DNA of 64,000 bases from Streptomyces violaceusniger Tu 4113. GTDB taxonomy: Bacteria; Actinomycetota; Actinomycetes; Streptomycetales; Streptomycetaceae. The stretch's first letter is position 1; the number at the start of each line of letters is the position of its first letter. The position numbers and the translations under genes were made by a program. Under the pieces are notes generated by a model. That model had not been told where the DNA came from. It did not search any database and saw only the letters and a list, made by a program, of their open reading frames with translations. Positions 1 through 9,864 of this stretch are shown here, in pieces. Location: contig NC_015957.1 in NCBI RefSeq assembly GCF_000147815.2, positions 3,348,001 through 3,412,000 on the forward strand, in the 5' to 3' direction.

Positions 1-1053
1 GGGGATCAGCACGATGGCAGGATCCGCGCCGCGCATGGGAGGGGAGTCCGGGGTGGCGTGGTTGTTGTAGTAGGCCGCGTAGTCGGTGCGGTAGGTGGTG
101 TGGAGTTCCTTGAGGCGGGTGATCGTCTCGTCGAGGGGGGCGTCGGGCGGGAGGTCCAGGACCAGGGGGCGGACCTTCGTACGGAGGAAGTGGTCCGGGC
201 AGGAGGTGCCGAGGGCCGACAGGCGTGGGTGTTCGGCGCGGGAGACGAAGTCCAGGACGGTGTCGTTGTCCGTGAAGTGGCCCACCTGGGGGCGGTCCGT
301 GGAGGCCAGACCGCGGAGCACCGGGGCCAGGGCGGCCGCGCGGGCGCGGCGCTCGGCCTCGGGGAGGGCGGGGTGGACGACGGGGCCGAACGGGTCCGTC
401 TTGCCGCGTGCGGTGAGGAACTCCTCGGCGGTGCGGATGATGCGGAGGGAGTTCGCCTCACACTCGGCGGAGGTGTCGCCCCAGGCGGTGATGCCGTGGC
501 CACCGAGGATGCAGCCGATGGCCTGCGGGTTGGCCTTTTTGATGGCGGCGATGTCCAGGCCCAGTTGGAAGCCGGGGCGCCGCCAGGGCACCCACACGAC
601 GTGGTTGCCGAAACACTCCTTGGTGAGCGCCTCGCCGTCGGCCGCGCAGGCGAGGGCGATGCCGGAGTCGGGGTGGAGGTGGTCCACGTGGGCGGCGTCG
701 ACCAGGCCGTGCATGGCGGTATCGATGGACGGCGCGGCCCCGCCCTTGCCATGCAGGCAGTAGTCGAACGCCGCGACCATCTCGTCCTCGCGCTCCACCC
801 CCGGGTAGACCTCGGTGAGCGCGCGAAGCCGATCCAGCCGGAGCGCGGCGAGCCCGGAGTGGGCGAGGGTGCCCAGATCGCCACCGGAGCCCTTGACCCA
901 CATCAGCTCGACGTCCTGCCCCGTGACGGGGTCGGTCGCGGTGCCCTTGGCGGAGGTGTTTCCGCCCGCGTAGTTGGTATTGCGGGGGTCGGCGCCGAGC
1001 CGGTGCGATCGCTCCAGGAGCGTGGCCGCCTCGGGGTGGGGTTCTGCGGTCAT
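1..1053 (-). CDS. Bifunctional rhamnulose-1-phosphate aldolase/alcohol dehydrogenase, N-terminal part (runs off window)
   Basis: The gene reads from ATG at 1053 leftward with no stop before base 1, so 351 N-terminal residues are visible. The segment resembles class II (zinc) aldolases: HLHPDS near residue 124 and GGHGITAWG near 187 are where zinc-ligand and active-site residues lie in L-rhamnulose-1-phosphate aldolases. The spacing fits the actinobacterial/Bacillus RhaEW type, in which a lactaldehyde dehydrogenase (SDR) domain follows the aldolase, but that half lies outside the window. The enzyme would split rhamnulose-1-phosphate into DHAP and L-lactaldehyde in the cytoplasm. It lies downstream of rhaI on the same strand, separated by about 520 bases of repeat-rich DNA. 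Confidence 0.85.
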   Translation of the reverse strand, partial: MTAEPHPEAATLLERSHRLGADPRNTNYAGGNTSAKGTATDPVTGQDVELMWVKGSGGDLGTLAHSGLAALRLDRLRALTEVYPGVEREDEMVAAFDYCLHGKGGAAPSIDTAMHGLVDAAHVDHLHPDSGIALACAADGEALTKECFGNHVVWVPWRRPGFQLGLDIAAIKKANPQAIGCILGGHGITAWGDTSAECEANSLRIIRTAEEFLTARGKTDPFGPVVHPALPEAERRARAAALAPVLRGLASTDRPQVGHFTDNDTVLDFVSRAEHPRLSALGTSCPDHFLRTKVRPLVLDLPPDAPLDETITRLKELHTTYRTDYAAYYNNHATPDSPPMRGADPAIVLIP

Positions 1054-1431
1054 GTCGTCCTTTTTGTGTGGGCCAGGCCGGTCTCAGCGGGTGGGTCTCG
1101 GCGGCGGGAGACGTGTCCCGCACGGGTGCGCTGGGGGCAGTAGTGGTCGAGGGCGGTGCCAAGGAGTTCGGGGCGAAGCCCCGCGTGTTTGGGGCGGCGT
1201 TCTGGGGTGTTCGGGCGGGGCCCCGGCGAGTTCGGTGCAGAACTCCTGGGGCTTGGGGCGAAGTGGGTCGGAGCCGCGCGTGTTTGGGATGGCTTCTTGG
1301 GGTGTTCGGGCACGGCCCGTCGGGTTCGGGTCGGAGTCCCTGAGGTTTGGGACACCGCCCCGGGAGTTCGGGGCGAAGCCCTGGGCCCGCGTCGGAGTCC
1401 CTGGGGTCTGGGGCAGCGCCCCGGGGGGCGC

Positions 1432-1491
1432 GGGGCGGAGCCCCCAGGGGGTGTGGGGCGCAGCCCCCAGGGGGTGTGGGGCGCAGCCCCG
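1432..1491. repeat. 23-bp direct repeat, about 2.6 copies
   Basis: The unit GGGGCGCAGCCCCCAGGGGG plus TGT starts at 1432, 1455 and 1478 (the third copy is partial). Each unit contains its own short palindrome, so the array can form several small hairpins. Confidence 0.7.
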
Positions 1492-1526
1492 GGCCCCCTG
1501 GGGCCCGGGGGCTTGCCCCCGGGTTC

Positions 1527-1545
1527 GGGAAGGGGCGGGGTGGGG
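1527..1545. repeat. Dispersed 19-bp intergenic motif, copy 1
   Basis: GGGAAGGGGCGGGGTGGGG occurs here, just after the rhaI stop, and identically at 11467-11485 between rhaM and the BNR gene. Both copies sit in non-coding gaps of the rhamnose locus next to GGGCCCCGGG-type hairpins. Confidence 0.6.
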
Positions 1546-1575
1546 GAAGGCCCGCCGCAGGCGCTACGCCCCGCG

Positions 1576-2736
1576 CTACGCCCCCCACCCCGCCTGCTGC
1601 CCACCCACCCGCTCCGAAACGATCCGCTCCGCCCACCCCGACCCCCGGTACGCGGCCATCGGGTCGGCGCCGATGCCCAGTTCCTCGCGGACTTCGGCGA
1701 GCAGCGGCCGCACATCGGTGTTGTAGGCGTCCATCAGAACCGCGTTGGCCCCGAGCACATCGCCCGTGCGCTGGGCGGCGGCCAGCGCGTCACCGTCGAC
1801 CAGGAGGGCCTTGGCCGTGGCTTCCTGGACGTTCATGACGGAACGGATGATCGCCGGGATCTTGGGCTCGATGTTGTGGCACTGGTCGAGCATGAAGGCG
1901 ACCCCCGAGGTCAGCCCGCCGCCGCGGACCACCTCGTACATGATCCGGAAGAGCTGGAAGGGGTCGGCGGCGCCCACCATGAGGTCGTCGTCCGCGTAGA
2001 AGCGGGAGTTGAAGTCGAAGGCGCCGAGCTTCTTCTCGCGCAGGAGGAGGGCGACGATGAACTCGATGTTGGTGCCGGGGGCGTGGTGGCCGGTGTCGAC
2101 GCACACCTGGGCCTTGGGGCCGAGCTTCAGGCAGTGGGCGTAGGCGGTGCCCCAGTCCGGGACGTCCGTGGTGTAGAAGGCGGGCTCGAAGAACTTGTAC
2201 TCCAGCAGCATGCGCTGGTCGTCGCCGAGGCGGTCGTAGACGGCGGTCAGGGCCTCGGCGAGGCGGTCCTGGCGGGCCGCGATGTCGTCCTGGCCGGGGT
2301 AGTTCGTGCCGTCGGAGAACCAGAGCTTGAGGTCGCGGGAGCCCGTGGCGTCCATGATGTCGACGCACTCCAGGAGGTGGCCCAGGGCCTTGCGGCGGAC
2401 CGCCGGGTCGGGGTGGGTGACCGAGCCCAGCTTGTAGTCGTCGTCCTGGAACACGTTGGAGTTGATGGCGCCGAGTTTCAGGCCGCGTTCCTCCGCGTAC
2501 TTGGCGAGCGCCCCGTAGTCCTCGACCCGGTCCCAGGGGATGTGGAGGGCCACGGTGGGCGCCACTTTGGTGAAGGCGTGCACCTGGGCGGCGTCGTCCA
2601 GCTTCTCCTGGGGGGAGCGCGGCACACCGGGCTGGGCGAAGACCTTGAACCGGGTTCCGGAGTTGCCGTACGCCCATGACGGCGTCTCGACCGCCTGGCT
2701 CTTGAGGGCCGCCTTCACGGCTGGAACGTCAGACAT
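1576..2736 (-). CDS. rhaI: L-rhamnose isomerase
   Basis: The product of 386 aa would convert L-rhamnose to L-rhamnulose. Length and motifs fit the RhaI family of actinobacteria and pseudomonads, a metal-dependent TIM barrel distinct from enterobacterial Rha[26 protein letters not shown] near residue 184 (metal-ligand Glu region), [14 protein letters not shown] near 217 and [13 protein letters not shown] near 233 are all present. The ATG at 2736 is preceded by GAAGGAG. A GAAACGATTC palindrome lies only 13-24 bases upstream of the start, so a repressor bound there would overlap the promoter or leader. The downstream aldolase gene gives the next but one step; no kinase gene for the step between is in the window. 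Confidence 0.93.
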   Translation of the reverse strand: MSDVPAVKAALKSQAVETPSWAYGNSGTRFKVFAQPGVPRSPQEKLDDAAQVHAFTKVAPTVALHIPWDRVEDYGALAKYAEERGLKLGAINSNVFQDDDYKLGSVTHPDPAVRRKALGHLLECVDIMDATGSRDLKLWFSDGTNYPGQDDIAARQDRLAEALTAVYDRLGDDQRMLLEYKFFEPAFYTTDVPDWGTAYAHCLKLGPKAQVCVDTGHHAPGTNIEFIVALLLREKKLGAFDFNSRFYADDDLMVGAADPFQLFRIMYEVVRGGGLTSGVAFMLDQCHNIEPKIPAIIRSVMNVQEATAKALLVDGDALAAAQRTGDVLGANAVLMDAYNTDVRPLLAEVREELGIGADPMAAYRGSGWAERIVSERVGGQQAGWGA

Positions 2737-2748
2737 GAATCTCCTTCA

Positions 2749-2760
2749 TGAAACGATTCA
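2749..2760. promoter_or_regulatory. Putative LacI-type operator upstream of rhaI
   Basis: TGAAACGATTCA is a near-perfect dyad between the rhamnosidase stop (2767) and the rhaI ribosome-binding site. Closely similar sites occur at 6060-6072 and 6202-6213. The likely ligands are the LacI regulators encoded at 12979 and 14225; this link is inferred. Confidence 0.6.
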
Positions 2761-2766
2761 AGAAAC

Positions 2767-5700
2767 CTAGCCGCGCGGTCGGCCACGCGTCAAGAAGTGG
2801 TGGGTCCCCGAGCCCACGGCGAACACCGCGCAACCGTCCGCCATCCGCAGGAGGCGGCCGCCGCGGCGGGTCACGTCCGGTGCGCGGCGTGCGGGGACCC
2901 AGATCTGTGCGGTGGTGTTGACGGGGATGGACACCGTGAGCGTGAAGTCCTCGCCCTGGGACCACCGGGTGGTGACCGGGCCGAAGAGGGAGTCGTAGCG
3001 GCCCTCGGCGGAGCGCACTTCGCCGCCGGGGCGGGGCCGGATGAGGATCTCGCGGAAGCCGGGGGCGGCGGGGGCGATCCCGGTGATGTTCTGGTACATC
3101 CACTCGCCGACCGAGCCGTAGGCGTAGTGGTTGAACGAGTTCATTCCGACGTCCTGGAAGCTCCCGTCCGGCTTGATGGAGTCCCAGCGCTCCCACATCG
3201 TGGTGGCGCCCCGGTCGATCTGGTACCCCCAGGAGGGGAATGTGCGCTGGTGGAGCAGGCGGTAGGCGACGTCGGTGTGACCGGTCTCGGTGAGGGTCGG
3301 GAGCAGCCGCGGGGTGCCGAGGAAGCCGGTGGACAGATGCCAGTCGCGGTCCTGGATGAGGGCCACGAGCCGGTCGGCGGCGGGCTTGCGGAGGGCGGCG
3401 GGGAGCAGGTCCATGGAGAGCGCCAGGACGTACGCGGTCTGAGTGTCGCCCTTGATCCTGCCGTCGGCGGAGACGTAGGCGCGGTTGAAGGCCGCCTTGA
3501 TGCGGGCCAGGAGGTCTTCGTACGGGGCCGGGTCCTCGTCCAGGACGTGTGCGGTGCGGGCGACGAGGTCGGTGGCGTGGGCGAAGTAGGCCGTGGCGAT
3601 GACGTCCTTGGGGGTCTCCGCCTCGACGCTGAGCCAGTCGCCGTAGCCCTCGGCGGGCCGCAGCAGGCCGGTGCTGTGCTGCTCCAGAAAGGTGATCCAG
3701 CGGCGCATGGCCGGCCAGTTCTCGCGCAGCACCTGGGTGTCGCCGTAGGCCTGGTAGAGGTTCCAGGGCACGGTCACCCCGGCGTCGCCCCAGCCCGCCA
3801 CGCCGTCGCCGACGTCGCCGAGGTTGGGTGCCACATTGGGGAAGGAGCCGTCGTCGGTCTGGCCGTCGCGCATGTCCTGGAGCCACTTGGTGAGGAAGCG
3901 GGCGGACTCCATGGCGTAGGCGGCGGTGCTGGAGAACACGTTGATGTCGCCGGTCCAGCCGAGCCGTTCGTCCCGCGCGGGGGTGTCGGTGGGGATGGAC
4001 AGGAAGTTGCCGCGCAGGCCCCAGGTGATGTTGGAGTGGAGCTGGTTGAGCATCGCCGAGTCGGTGTGGAAGGACATGGTGAACGGCGCGGCGGTGTGCA
4101 TGACCCGGCCCGTGACCGCGTCGAGGGCGGGCTTTCCGGGGTAGCCGGTGACCTCGACGTAGCGGAAGCCGTGGAAGGTGAAGCGCGGCTCGTAGGTCTC
4201 GGGGCCGCCGCCCTTGAGGGTGTACGTGTCGACGGGGCGGGCGGTGCGCAGGTTGGCCGTGTAGGCGGTGCCATCGGGGTTGAGCACCTCGGCGTGGCGG
4301 ATCCGGATCTTCCGGCCGGCCGGGCCCGAGACGGTGAGGCGGACGCTGCCGACCATGTTCTGGCCCAGGTCGAAGAGGTGGACGCCGGGGGCGGGTTCGG
4401 TGACCTTGAGGGGCTTGATCTCGCGTTCCACGCGGGTCGGGGCGTCGGTCTGGGCCACGACCTCGGCGGTGATGTCCGCGGCCGTGACGGCGGGCTGCCA
4501 GCCGGTGTCGTCGAAGCCCGGTGAGCTCCAGCCCGGGGTCTCCTTACGGGCGTCGTACTCCTCGCCCATCAGCACGTCGGCGGTCAGCAGCGGGCCGGTG
4601 GCCGCGCGCCACTGCTGGTCGGTGGTGATGCGCTCGGTGCTGCCGTCGGTGTACACGACCTCCAACTGGGCGAGCAGGGCGGGGTGGTCGCCGTACTGGG
4701 CCTGGCCGAGCCAGGCGATGTTCCCGGCGTACCAGCCGGGGGCGAGGGTCACACCGAGGGCGTTGGCCCCGGGGTGGAGGGCGTCGGTGATGTCGTAGGT
4801 CTGGTACGCCACCCGCTTGCGGTAGTCCGTCCAGCCGGGCGCCAGTTGGTCGCGGCCGACGCGGACGCCGTTGAGCTGCGCTTCGTACAGGCCCAGCGCC
4901 GTGGCGTAGAGCCGGGCGCGCGCGACGGGCTTGGTGAGCCGGAAGGTGCGGCGCAGTTGGGCGGGGGACTGGAGGGGCAGCACCCTGCCCCAGGGCCCAC
5001 TGCCCCAGGTGGCCAGCTTCTTGGCGGCGGCCCAGCCGCTGTCGTCGAAGTCCGGGTCCGGCCAGGCGGCGGGGGGTTTCGTGTCGGTCGTGCGCCAAGT
5101 GGCGTCCGTGTGGTGGTGGGTGGTGGTGCCGTCCTCGGTGGTGAGCTCCAGGGTGGCGAGCAGCCCCGCCGGGCCCTTCTCGGCGTTGGTGGCCGAGATG
5201 GCGAGGGCGGCGGCGCCCTGGTGGAGGAACTCGGTGACGTCGACGGTGGCCGGGTGGCTCCACGCCTTGAGCACGCCCAGGGCCTCGCGGGCAGCGACCT
5301 CCGTGCCGTTCACATGGGCGGTGAAGCCGTCGTCGGCGGCCACCACCAGCCGGGCGCGCCGGACCGTGCCCGTGGCCCGAACCGCGGCGCGGAACCACCG
5401 GGTGGCCGCCGGGGCCTCGGTGGCCGGATCCCCTTCGGGGAACCAGATCCAGGAGGCGCCGTCCAGGGCCGGGGGCGTGGTCAGCGCGGCGGGCGCGGTG
5501 ATCCAGCGCGCCTGCCACTGCCCGTCGCCCAGCAGCCCCGTCTCCCACCAGGCGGGGGCGGACCACGGGGAGGGGCGGCCGTGGTCGTCCCAGACCCGCA
5601 CCGACCAGTGGTACCGGGTGCGCGGACGCAGGGCCGGACCGTCGTAGGGGACCAGGACCGATTGGCGTGAGGTCTGCTTGCCGCTGTCCCAGACGTCGGG

Positions 5701-5970
5701 GTCGCCGAGCCGGTCGGGGGAGGTGGCGACCCGGATGTGGTATGCGCTCTGCGACTGGTCGCGGGCGTCCGAGTCGAGGATCCAGCTCAGGCGGGGGCGG
5801 GGGGTGTCGAGGCCGAGCGGATGGGGCGCGTACTCCACCGTCGTGCTCCGGACCAGCAGCCCGGCGGCGGGGCGGTCCTCGGCGGTGGCGGACGGGGTGA
5901 GAGCGGGCAGACCCGTGAGGGCCGTACCGGTGGCAGCGGTGGTGGCGAGCAGGTGACGTCTGCTGATCAC
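2767..5970 (-). CDS. Secreted alpha-L-rhamnosidase, GH78
   Basis: The product of 1067 aa would hydrolyse terminal alpha-L-rhamnosyl residues outside the cell and feed the adjacent importer. I chose the GTG at 5970 because GGAGGAAGACC precedes it; in-frame starts up to 6051 would add a leader with no such site. The N-terminus ISRRHLL followed by an Ala-rich stretch is a Tat signal peptide. N-terminal beta-sandwich domains (GLDTPRPRLSW, typical of bacterial rhamnosidases) precede the (alpha/alpha)6 barrel. TDTPARDERLGWTGD near residues 660-672 holds the Asp and Glu residues used for catalysis in GH78, and DGSFPNVAPN follows. It is co-directional with rhaI, about 30 bases apart. Confidence 0.93.
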   Translation of the reverse strand: MISRRHLLATTAATGTALTGLPALTPSATAEDRPAAGLLVRSTTVEYAPHPLGLDTPRPRLSWILDSDARDQSQSAYHIRVATSPDRLGDPDVWDSGKQTSRQSVLVPYDGPALRPRTRYHWSVRVWDDHGRPSPWSAPAWWETGLLGDGQWQARWITAPAALTTPPALDGASWIWFPEGDPATEAPAATRWFRAAVRATGTVRRARLVVAADDGFTAHVNGTEVAAREALGVLKAWSHPATVDVTEFLHQGAAALAISATNAEKGPAGLLATLELTTEDGTTTHHHTDATWRTTDTKPPAAWPDPDFDDSGWAAAKKLATWGSGPWGRVLPLQSPAQLRRTFRLTKPVARARLYATALGLYEAQLNGVRVGRDQLAPGWTDYRKRVAYQTYDITDALHPGANALGVTLAPGWYAGNIAWLGQAQYGDHPALLAQLEVVYTDGSTERITTDQQWRAATGPLLTADVLMGEEYDARKETPGWSSPGFDDTGWQPAVTAADITAEVVAQTDAPTRVEREIKPLKVTEPAPGVHLFDLGQNMVGSVRLTVSGPAGRKIRIRHAEVLNPDGTAYTANLRTARPVDTYTLKGGGPETYEPRFTFHGFRYVEVTGYPGKPALDAVTGRVMHTAAPFTMSFHTDSAMLNQLHSNITWGLRGNFLSIPTDTPARDERLGWTGDINVFSSTAAYAMESARFLTKWLQDMRDGQTDDGSFPNVAPNLGDVGDGVAGWGDAGVTVPWNLYQAYGDTQVLRENWPAMRRWITFLEQHSTGLLRPAEGYGDWLSVEAETPKDVIATAYFAHATDLVARTAHVLDEDPAPYEDLLARIKAAFNRAYVSADGRIKGDTQTAYVLALSMDLLPAALRKPAADRLVALIQDRDWHLSTGFLGTPRLLPTLTETGHTDVAYRLLHQRTFPSWGYQIDRGATTMWERWDSIKPDGSFQDVGMNSFNHYAYGSVGEWMYQNITGIAPAAPGFREILIRPRPGGEVRSAEGRYDSLFGPVTTRWSQGEDFTLTVSIPVNTTAQIWVPARRAPDVTRRGGRLLRMADGCAVFAVGSGTHHFLTRGRPRG

Positions 5971-6059
5971 GGTCTTCCTCCAGGAACGGCTGGCAGGAAC
6001 GACGGGCAGGAGCGACTGACTGGAACGACTGACAGGAGCGACGGGCGGCAACGATGGGA

Positions 6060-6072
6060 TGAAAACGATTCA
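6060..6072. promoter_or_regulatory. Putative LacI-type operator, rhamnosidase side
   Basis: TGAAAACGATTCA shares AAACGATTC with the site upstream of rhaI but has one extra A in the left arm. It lies about 90 bases upstream of the GH78 start. Confidence 0.5.
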
Positions 6073-6201
6073 ACCCAAGGCGCCTGGACCGTAGGGCCGG
6101 AGTTCAGGGTGCGTCAAGGGGGCTGAATCGATGTGGGTATATCCCGTGCACACCCCCTTGACGGCCGCAAAGTGCACGGCTAGCTTCCCGGAATCCAGCA
6201 T

Positions 6202-6213
6202 TGAAACATTTCA
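6202..6213. promoter_or_regulatory. Putative LacI-type operator, transporter side
   Basis: TGAAACATTTCA is a near-perfect dyad 33 bases upstream of the rhaT start codon. It keeps the GAAA..TTC arms of the rhaI site and differs mainly at the centre. Confidence 0.55.
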
Positions 6214-6245
6214 TTTCCCGCCCTGGGTATGCGTCAGGAGACTCC

Positions 6246-7826
6246 GTGAGCCAGCCTGCTTCGACCGGTGTGCCGGTCCTCGCCCTCGAGGGGGTGAACA
6301 AATCCTTCGGCGCCGTACGGGCCCTTCGCGATGTCTCGCTCGAGCTCTTCGCCGGTGAGGCCCATGCCCTGGCCGGTGAGAACGGGGCGGGCAAGTCGAC
6401 GCTGATCAAAGCCCTCGCCGGGGTGCACCGGCCCGACTCCGGCCGGGTGCTGCTGGACGGCGAGCCGGTGGTCTTCCACGGCCCCGCCGACGCGCGCGAC
6501 GTCGGCATCGCCGTCATCTACCAGGAGCCCACGCTCTTCCCCGATCTGTCCATCGCCGAGAACATCTTCATGGGCCGTCAGCCCCGCCGGGCCCTCGGCC
6601 GGATCGACCACAAGGCCGTACGGACCTCCACCGCCGCCCTGATGGCGCGGCTCGGCGTCGATCTCGACCCGGACCGGCCCGCCCGGGGCCTGTCCATCGC
6701 CGATCAGCAGATCGTCGAGATCGCCAAGGCGCTCTCCTTCGACGCCCGGGTGCTGATCATGGACGAGCCGACGGCGGCGCTGACCGGAAGCGAGACCGCC
6801 CGGCTCTTCTCGGTCGTCGAGACGCTGCGCGCCGAGGGCGCCGCCGTGCTGTTCATCTCGCACCGCCTGGAGGAGATCTTCGAGCTCTGCCAGCGGGTCA
6901 CCATCCTGCGGGACGGCCGGTGGGTGGCCTCCGAGCCGCTGACGGGGCTGACCCAGGACGATCTGGTCCGTCGCATGGTGGGCCGGGATCTGGCCGAGCT
7001 CTACCCCAAGCAGGACAGCCGGGTCGGCGAAACCGCGCTGTCGGTGCGGCGGCTGACCCGTGAGGGCGTCTTCCGGGACGTCTCCTTCGAGGTGCGGCGC
7101 GGTGAGATCGTCGCGCTCGCCGGGCTGGTCGGCGCCGGGCGCACCGAGGTCGCCCAGGCCGTCTTCGGCGTGGACCGGGCGGACGCGGGCGAGGTGCGGG
7201 TCGACGGGACGGTACTGCGGCCCGGTTCGCCGACCGCCGCCATGGACGCCGGGCTCGCGCTCGTCCCCGAGGACCGGCGCCAGCGGGGCCTGGTGATGGA
7301 GATGTCCATCGAACGGAACATCGGGCTGACCGGCCTCGACCAACTGGGCCGCGCGGGACTGGTGCAGCGGGCGCTGGAGCGCGGCCGGGCGGCCGACTGG
7401 GCGGTCCGGCTGCAGCTCAAGTACGGCAGTCTCGCCGATCACGTCGGGGTGCTCTCCGGCGGCAATCAGCAGAAGGTCGTGCTCGCCAAGTGGCTGGCGA
7501 CCGAGCCCACGGTGCTCATCGTCGACGAGCCCACACGCGGGATCGACGTCGGCACCAAGGCCGAGGTGCACCGGCTGCTGTCGTCGCTGGCCGCCGACGG
7601 CCTCGCGGTGCTGATGATCTCCTCCGATCTGCCCGAGGTGCTGGGCATGGCCGACCGGGTCCTGGTGATGCACGAGGGCCGGCTGGTCGCCGAGATCCCG
7701 CGCGCCGAGGCCACCGAGGAGTCCGTCATGGCCGCCGCGACAGGGCTCACCGGCGACACCGGCGACACCGGGGACACCAGCGACACCGGCGTCACGGGCC
7801 TCACCGGCGAAAGGACACGGACGTGA
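6246..7826 (+). CDS. rhaT: Rhamnose ABC importer, ATP-binding protein
   Basis: The product of 526 aa is a tandem-ATPase of the ribose/rhamnose (CUT2) type, peripheral to the membrane and powering RhaPQ. In the first domain, the Walker A motif GENGAGKST lies near residue 44 and [11 protein letters not shown] is the Walker B. In the second, GLVGAGRTE near 291 is the usual degenerate P-loop, with LSGGNQQK near 403 as signature. The GTG at 6246 was chosen because AGGAG lies at 6236-6240; the in-frame TTG at 6201 would overlap the operator. The extreme C-terminus carries an unusual [13 protein letters not shown] repeat. The stop overlaps the rhaP start (GTGA). Confidence 0.93.
   Translation: MSQPASTGVPVLALEGVNKSFGAVRALRDVSLELFAGEAHALAGENGAGKSTLIKALAGVHRPDSGRVLLDGEPVVFHGPADARDVGIAVIYQEPTLFPDLSIAENIFMGRQPRRALGRIDHKAVRTSTAALMARLGVDLDPDRPARGLSIADQQIVEIAKALSFDARVLIMDEPTAALTGSETARLFSVVETLRAEGAAVLFISHRLEEIFELCQRVTILRDGRWVASEPLTGLTQDDLVRRMVGRDLAELYPKQDSRVGETALSVRRLTREGVFRDVSFEVRRGEIVALAGLVGAGRTEVAQAVFGVDRADAGEVRVDGTVLRPGSPTAAMDAGLALVPEDRRQRGLVMEMSIERNIGLTGLDQLGRAGLVQRALERGRAADWAVRLQLKYGSLADHVGVLSGGNQQKVVLAKWLATEPTVLIVDEPTRGIDVGTKAEVHRLLSSLAADGLAVLMISSDLPEVLGMADRVLVMHEGRLVAEIPRAEATEESVMAAATGLTGDTGDTGDTSDTGVTGLTGERTRT
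7752..7807 (+). repeat. GACACCGGC-type micro-repeat in the rhaT 3' end
   Basis: Nine-base units of GGCGACACC type, progressively diverged, encode the low-complexity (GDT)n tail of RhaT. Copy number is likely variable between strains. Confidence 0.6.
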
Positions 7827-8866
7827 GCGTGACCGTCGAGAAACCCGGGAAGCCCGCCGCCGCGCCGGAGACGGCGCGTTCGGCGCGCTCGCTCGTCGAC
7901 GCCGTCTTCCGCGCGCGGGAGATCAGCATCGCCGGCGCCCTCCTGCTGCTGGTGCTGTTCACCTGGATCGCCGAGCCGCGTTTTCTGGGCGGCCAGGGCA
8001 TCAAGGACCTGTTGCTCAACGCCGCGATCCTGGTGCTGCTCGCGGTCGGGCAGTCGGTGGTGGTCATCACCCGCAATATCGATCTGTCGGTCGGCTCCGT
8101 GGTGGGCCTGTCCGCCTTCGCCTGCGGGAAGTTCGTCTCCGGCACCGACCACGGAGTGCTGACGGTCCTGCTGCTCGGCCTCCTCGTCGGCGCGGGCTGC
8201 GGCGTCGTCAGCGGTGTGCTGGTGAGCTTCGGGCGGGTGCCCGCGCTGGTGGTGACCCTCGGGATGCTCTACATCATCCAGGGCGTCGACTACTGGTGGG
8301 CGCAGGGCGAGCAGATCAACGCGGCCGATGTGCCGCAGTCCGTGCTGGACCTCGGCAACGGCAGTGTGCTGGGCATCCCGTATCTCCCGCTGATCGCCTT
8401 CGCGGTGCTCGCCGCGACCGCGTACGTCCTGCGTACCTACCGCGCAGGCCGTGAGCTGTACGCCATCGGCTCCAGCCCGGAGGCCGCCCGGCTGGCCGGG
8501 GTGCCGATCCGGCGGCGGGTGCTGGGCGCGTATCTGTTCTCCGGCGCCGTCTCGGGCTTCGCGGGCGCGCTGTGGCTGGCCCGCTTCGGCACCGTCGTCG
8601 CCGACAACGCCCACGGCTGGGAACTGACCGTGGTCAGCGCGGTGGTGGTCGGTGGCGTCGCCATCGTCGGCGGCACCGGCACGGTGTGGGGCGCGGCGCT
8701 GGGCGCGCTGCTGCTCACCACCATCGGCAGCGCCCTGGCCGTGCTGAAGGTCGACTCCTTCTGGCAGGACGCCATCGCGGGTGCGCTGCTGCTGGCGGCC
8801 ATCAGCGTGGACCGGATCGTGAGGGTGCGCATGACCCGTGCGCTGAGGAAGAGGAGCGCACGATGA
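7823..8866 (+). CDS. rhaP: Rhamnose ABC importer, permease 1
   Basis: The product of 347 aa is a CUT2-family (AraH/RbsC-like) integral membrane permease. The hydrophobic helix after [10 protein letters not shown] begins a set of eight to ten membrane segments. [13 protein letters not shown] and [12 protein letters not shown] are the conserved substrate-path and ATPase-coupling motifs of this family. The GTG at 7823 overlaps the rhaT stop and has AAAGGA upstream. It likely pairs with RhaQ as a heterodimer. Confidence 0.92.
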   Translation: MSVTVEKPGKPAAAPETARSARSLVDAVFRAREISIAGALLLLVLFTWIAEPRFLGGQGIKDLLLNAAILVLLAVGQSVVVITRNIDLSVGSVVGLSAFACGKFVSGTDHGVLTVLLLGLLVGAGCGVVSGVLVSFGRVPALVVTLGMLYIIQGVDYWWAQGEQINAADVPQSVLDLGNGSVLGIPYLPLIAFAVLAATAYVLRTYRAGRELYAIGSSPEAARLAGVPIRRRVLGAYLFSGAVSGFAGALWLARFGTVVADNAHGWELTVVSAVVVGGVAIVGGTGTVWGAALGALLLTTIGSALAVLKVDSFWQDAIAGALLLAAISVDRIVRVRMTRALRKRSAR

Positions 8867-9834
8867 AGCTCAGGTGGGACACCGCCGTCGGGGTGCTGCT
8901 GGTGGCCGTCTTCCTCACCGGCCTCGGCACCACGGACGGCTTCGCGAGCCGCGACAACCTCGCCTTCGCCTTCAACGACATCGCCGAGGTCGCGCTGATG
9001 GCGCTGCCGATGACACTGCTGGTGGTGGCCGGGCAGGTGGATCTGTCGGTGGCCTCGATGCTCGGCCTGGGCAGCGCGCTCACCGGCCAACTGTGGGACG
9101 CGGGCTGGGCGTTCGAGACCATCGTGCCGGTCGTGCTGCTGGTCGGGGTGGTCGGGGGGCTGATCAACGGCTGGCTGGTCACCCGGGTCGGGCTGCCCTC
9201 GCTCGCCGTCACCATCGGGACACTCGCCCTCTACCGAGGGCTGGCCTCGGTGGTGCTCGGCACGGGAGCCATCACCGACTTCCCCGAGACGTACGCCAAG
9301 TGGGCCGTGGACACCACCACCGTGCCCGGCACCTTCCTCACCTATCCGGTGGTGCTGTTCATCGTGCTGGCCGCCATCGCCGCCGTGGTGCTGCACGCCA
9401 CGGGCCTGGGCCGGTCGCTGTTCGCCATCGGCGCCCAGGAGGACGCCGCCTACTTCGCGGGCATCCGCGTCAAGCGTGTCAAGCTGCTGCTGTTCGTCGT
9501 CAGCGGGCTGATCTCGGCCTTCGCCGGGGTCGTGTTCACCCTGCGGTACGGCAGCGCGCGGGCCGACAACGGCCAGGGCTTCGAAATGCTCGTCATCGCC
9601 TCCGTCCTGCTGGGCGGCGTCGACTTCGACGGCGGGAAGGGCACGCTGTTCGGTGCCGTCGCCGGGGTGCTGCTCATCGGCGTCCTGAAGAACCTGCTGA
9701 CCCTCAACGACGTGGCCAACGAGGTCCAGGTGATCGTCACCGGGCTGCTGCTGGTGGCCTCCGTCCTCACCCCCCGCCTGATCACCACCGTGAGCGCCTG
9801 GCGTCACCGGCGCGCCGCCGCCTCGACCAGCTGA
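8863..9834 (+). CDS. rhaQ: Rhamnose ABC importer, permease 2
   Basis: The product of 323 aa is a second CUT2 permease with GQVDLSVASMLGL and VLLGGVDFDGGKGTLFGA in the expected places. The ATG at 8863 overlaps the rhaP stop (ATGA), with GAGGAGC just upstream. Two distinct permease subunits, rather than one that dimerises, is the arrangement known for rhizobial rhamnose transporters. Confidence 0.92.
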   Translation: MKLRWDTAVGVLLVAVFLTGLGTTDGFASRDNLAFAFNDIAEVALMALPMTLLVVAGQVDLSVASMLGLGSALTGQLWDAGWAFETIVPVVLLVGVVGGLINGWLVTRVGLPSLAVTIGTLALYRGLASVVLGTGAITDFPETYAKWAVDTTTVPGTFLTYPVVLFIVLAAIAAVVLHATGLGRSLFAIGAQEDAAYFAGIRVKRVKLLLFVVSGLISAFAGVVFTLRYGSARADNGQGFEMLVIASVLLGGVDFDGGKGTLFGAVAGVLLIGVLKNLLTLNDVANEVQVIVTGLLLVASVLTPRLITTVSAWRHRRAAASTS

Positions 9835-9864
9835 TCCACCCACGCACCGCGAAAGGTCTCCCCG

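Larger units (their letters stand above)
1054..1575. other. GC-rich repeat-filled intergenic region between rhaI and the aldolase gene
   Basis: No convincing gene is seen; the open frames here are shadows of GC bias. The stretch is built from diverged direct repeats. A phrase with TTGGGGTGTTCGGGC recurs near 1208 and 1297, GGGGCGAAGCCC-like hairpin units recur, and a 23-bp unit repeats at 1432-1491. Such spacers are common in Streptomyces and may fold strongly in RNA. Because rhaI and the aldolase gene are co-directional, the spacer could attenuate or terminate transcription between them. Confidence 0.5.
5971..6245. promoter_or_regulatory. Divergent promoter region between the rhamnosidase and rhaTPQS
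   Basis: This is a non-coding spacer serving both directions. From 5983 to 6049 it contains imperfect direct repeats of GGAACGACTGACAGGAGCGAC type on the rhamnosidase leader side. Two dyads resembling the site upstream of rhaI follow, one near each gene. No confident -35/-10 pair is assigned. Confidence 0.55.
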
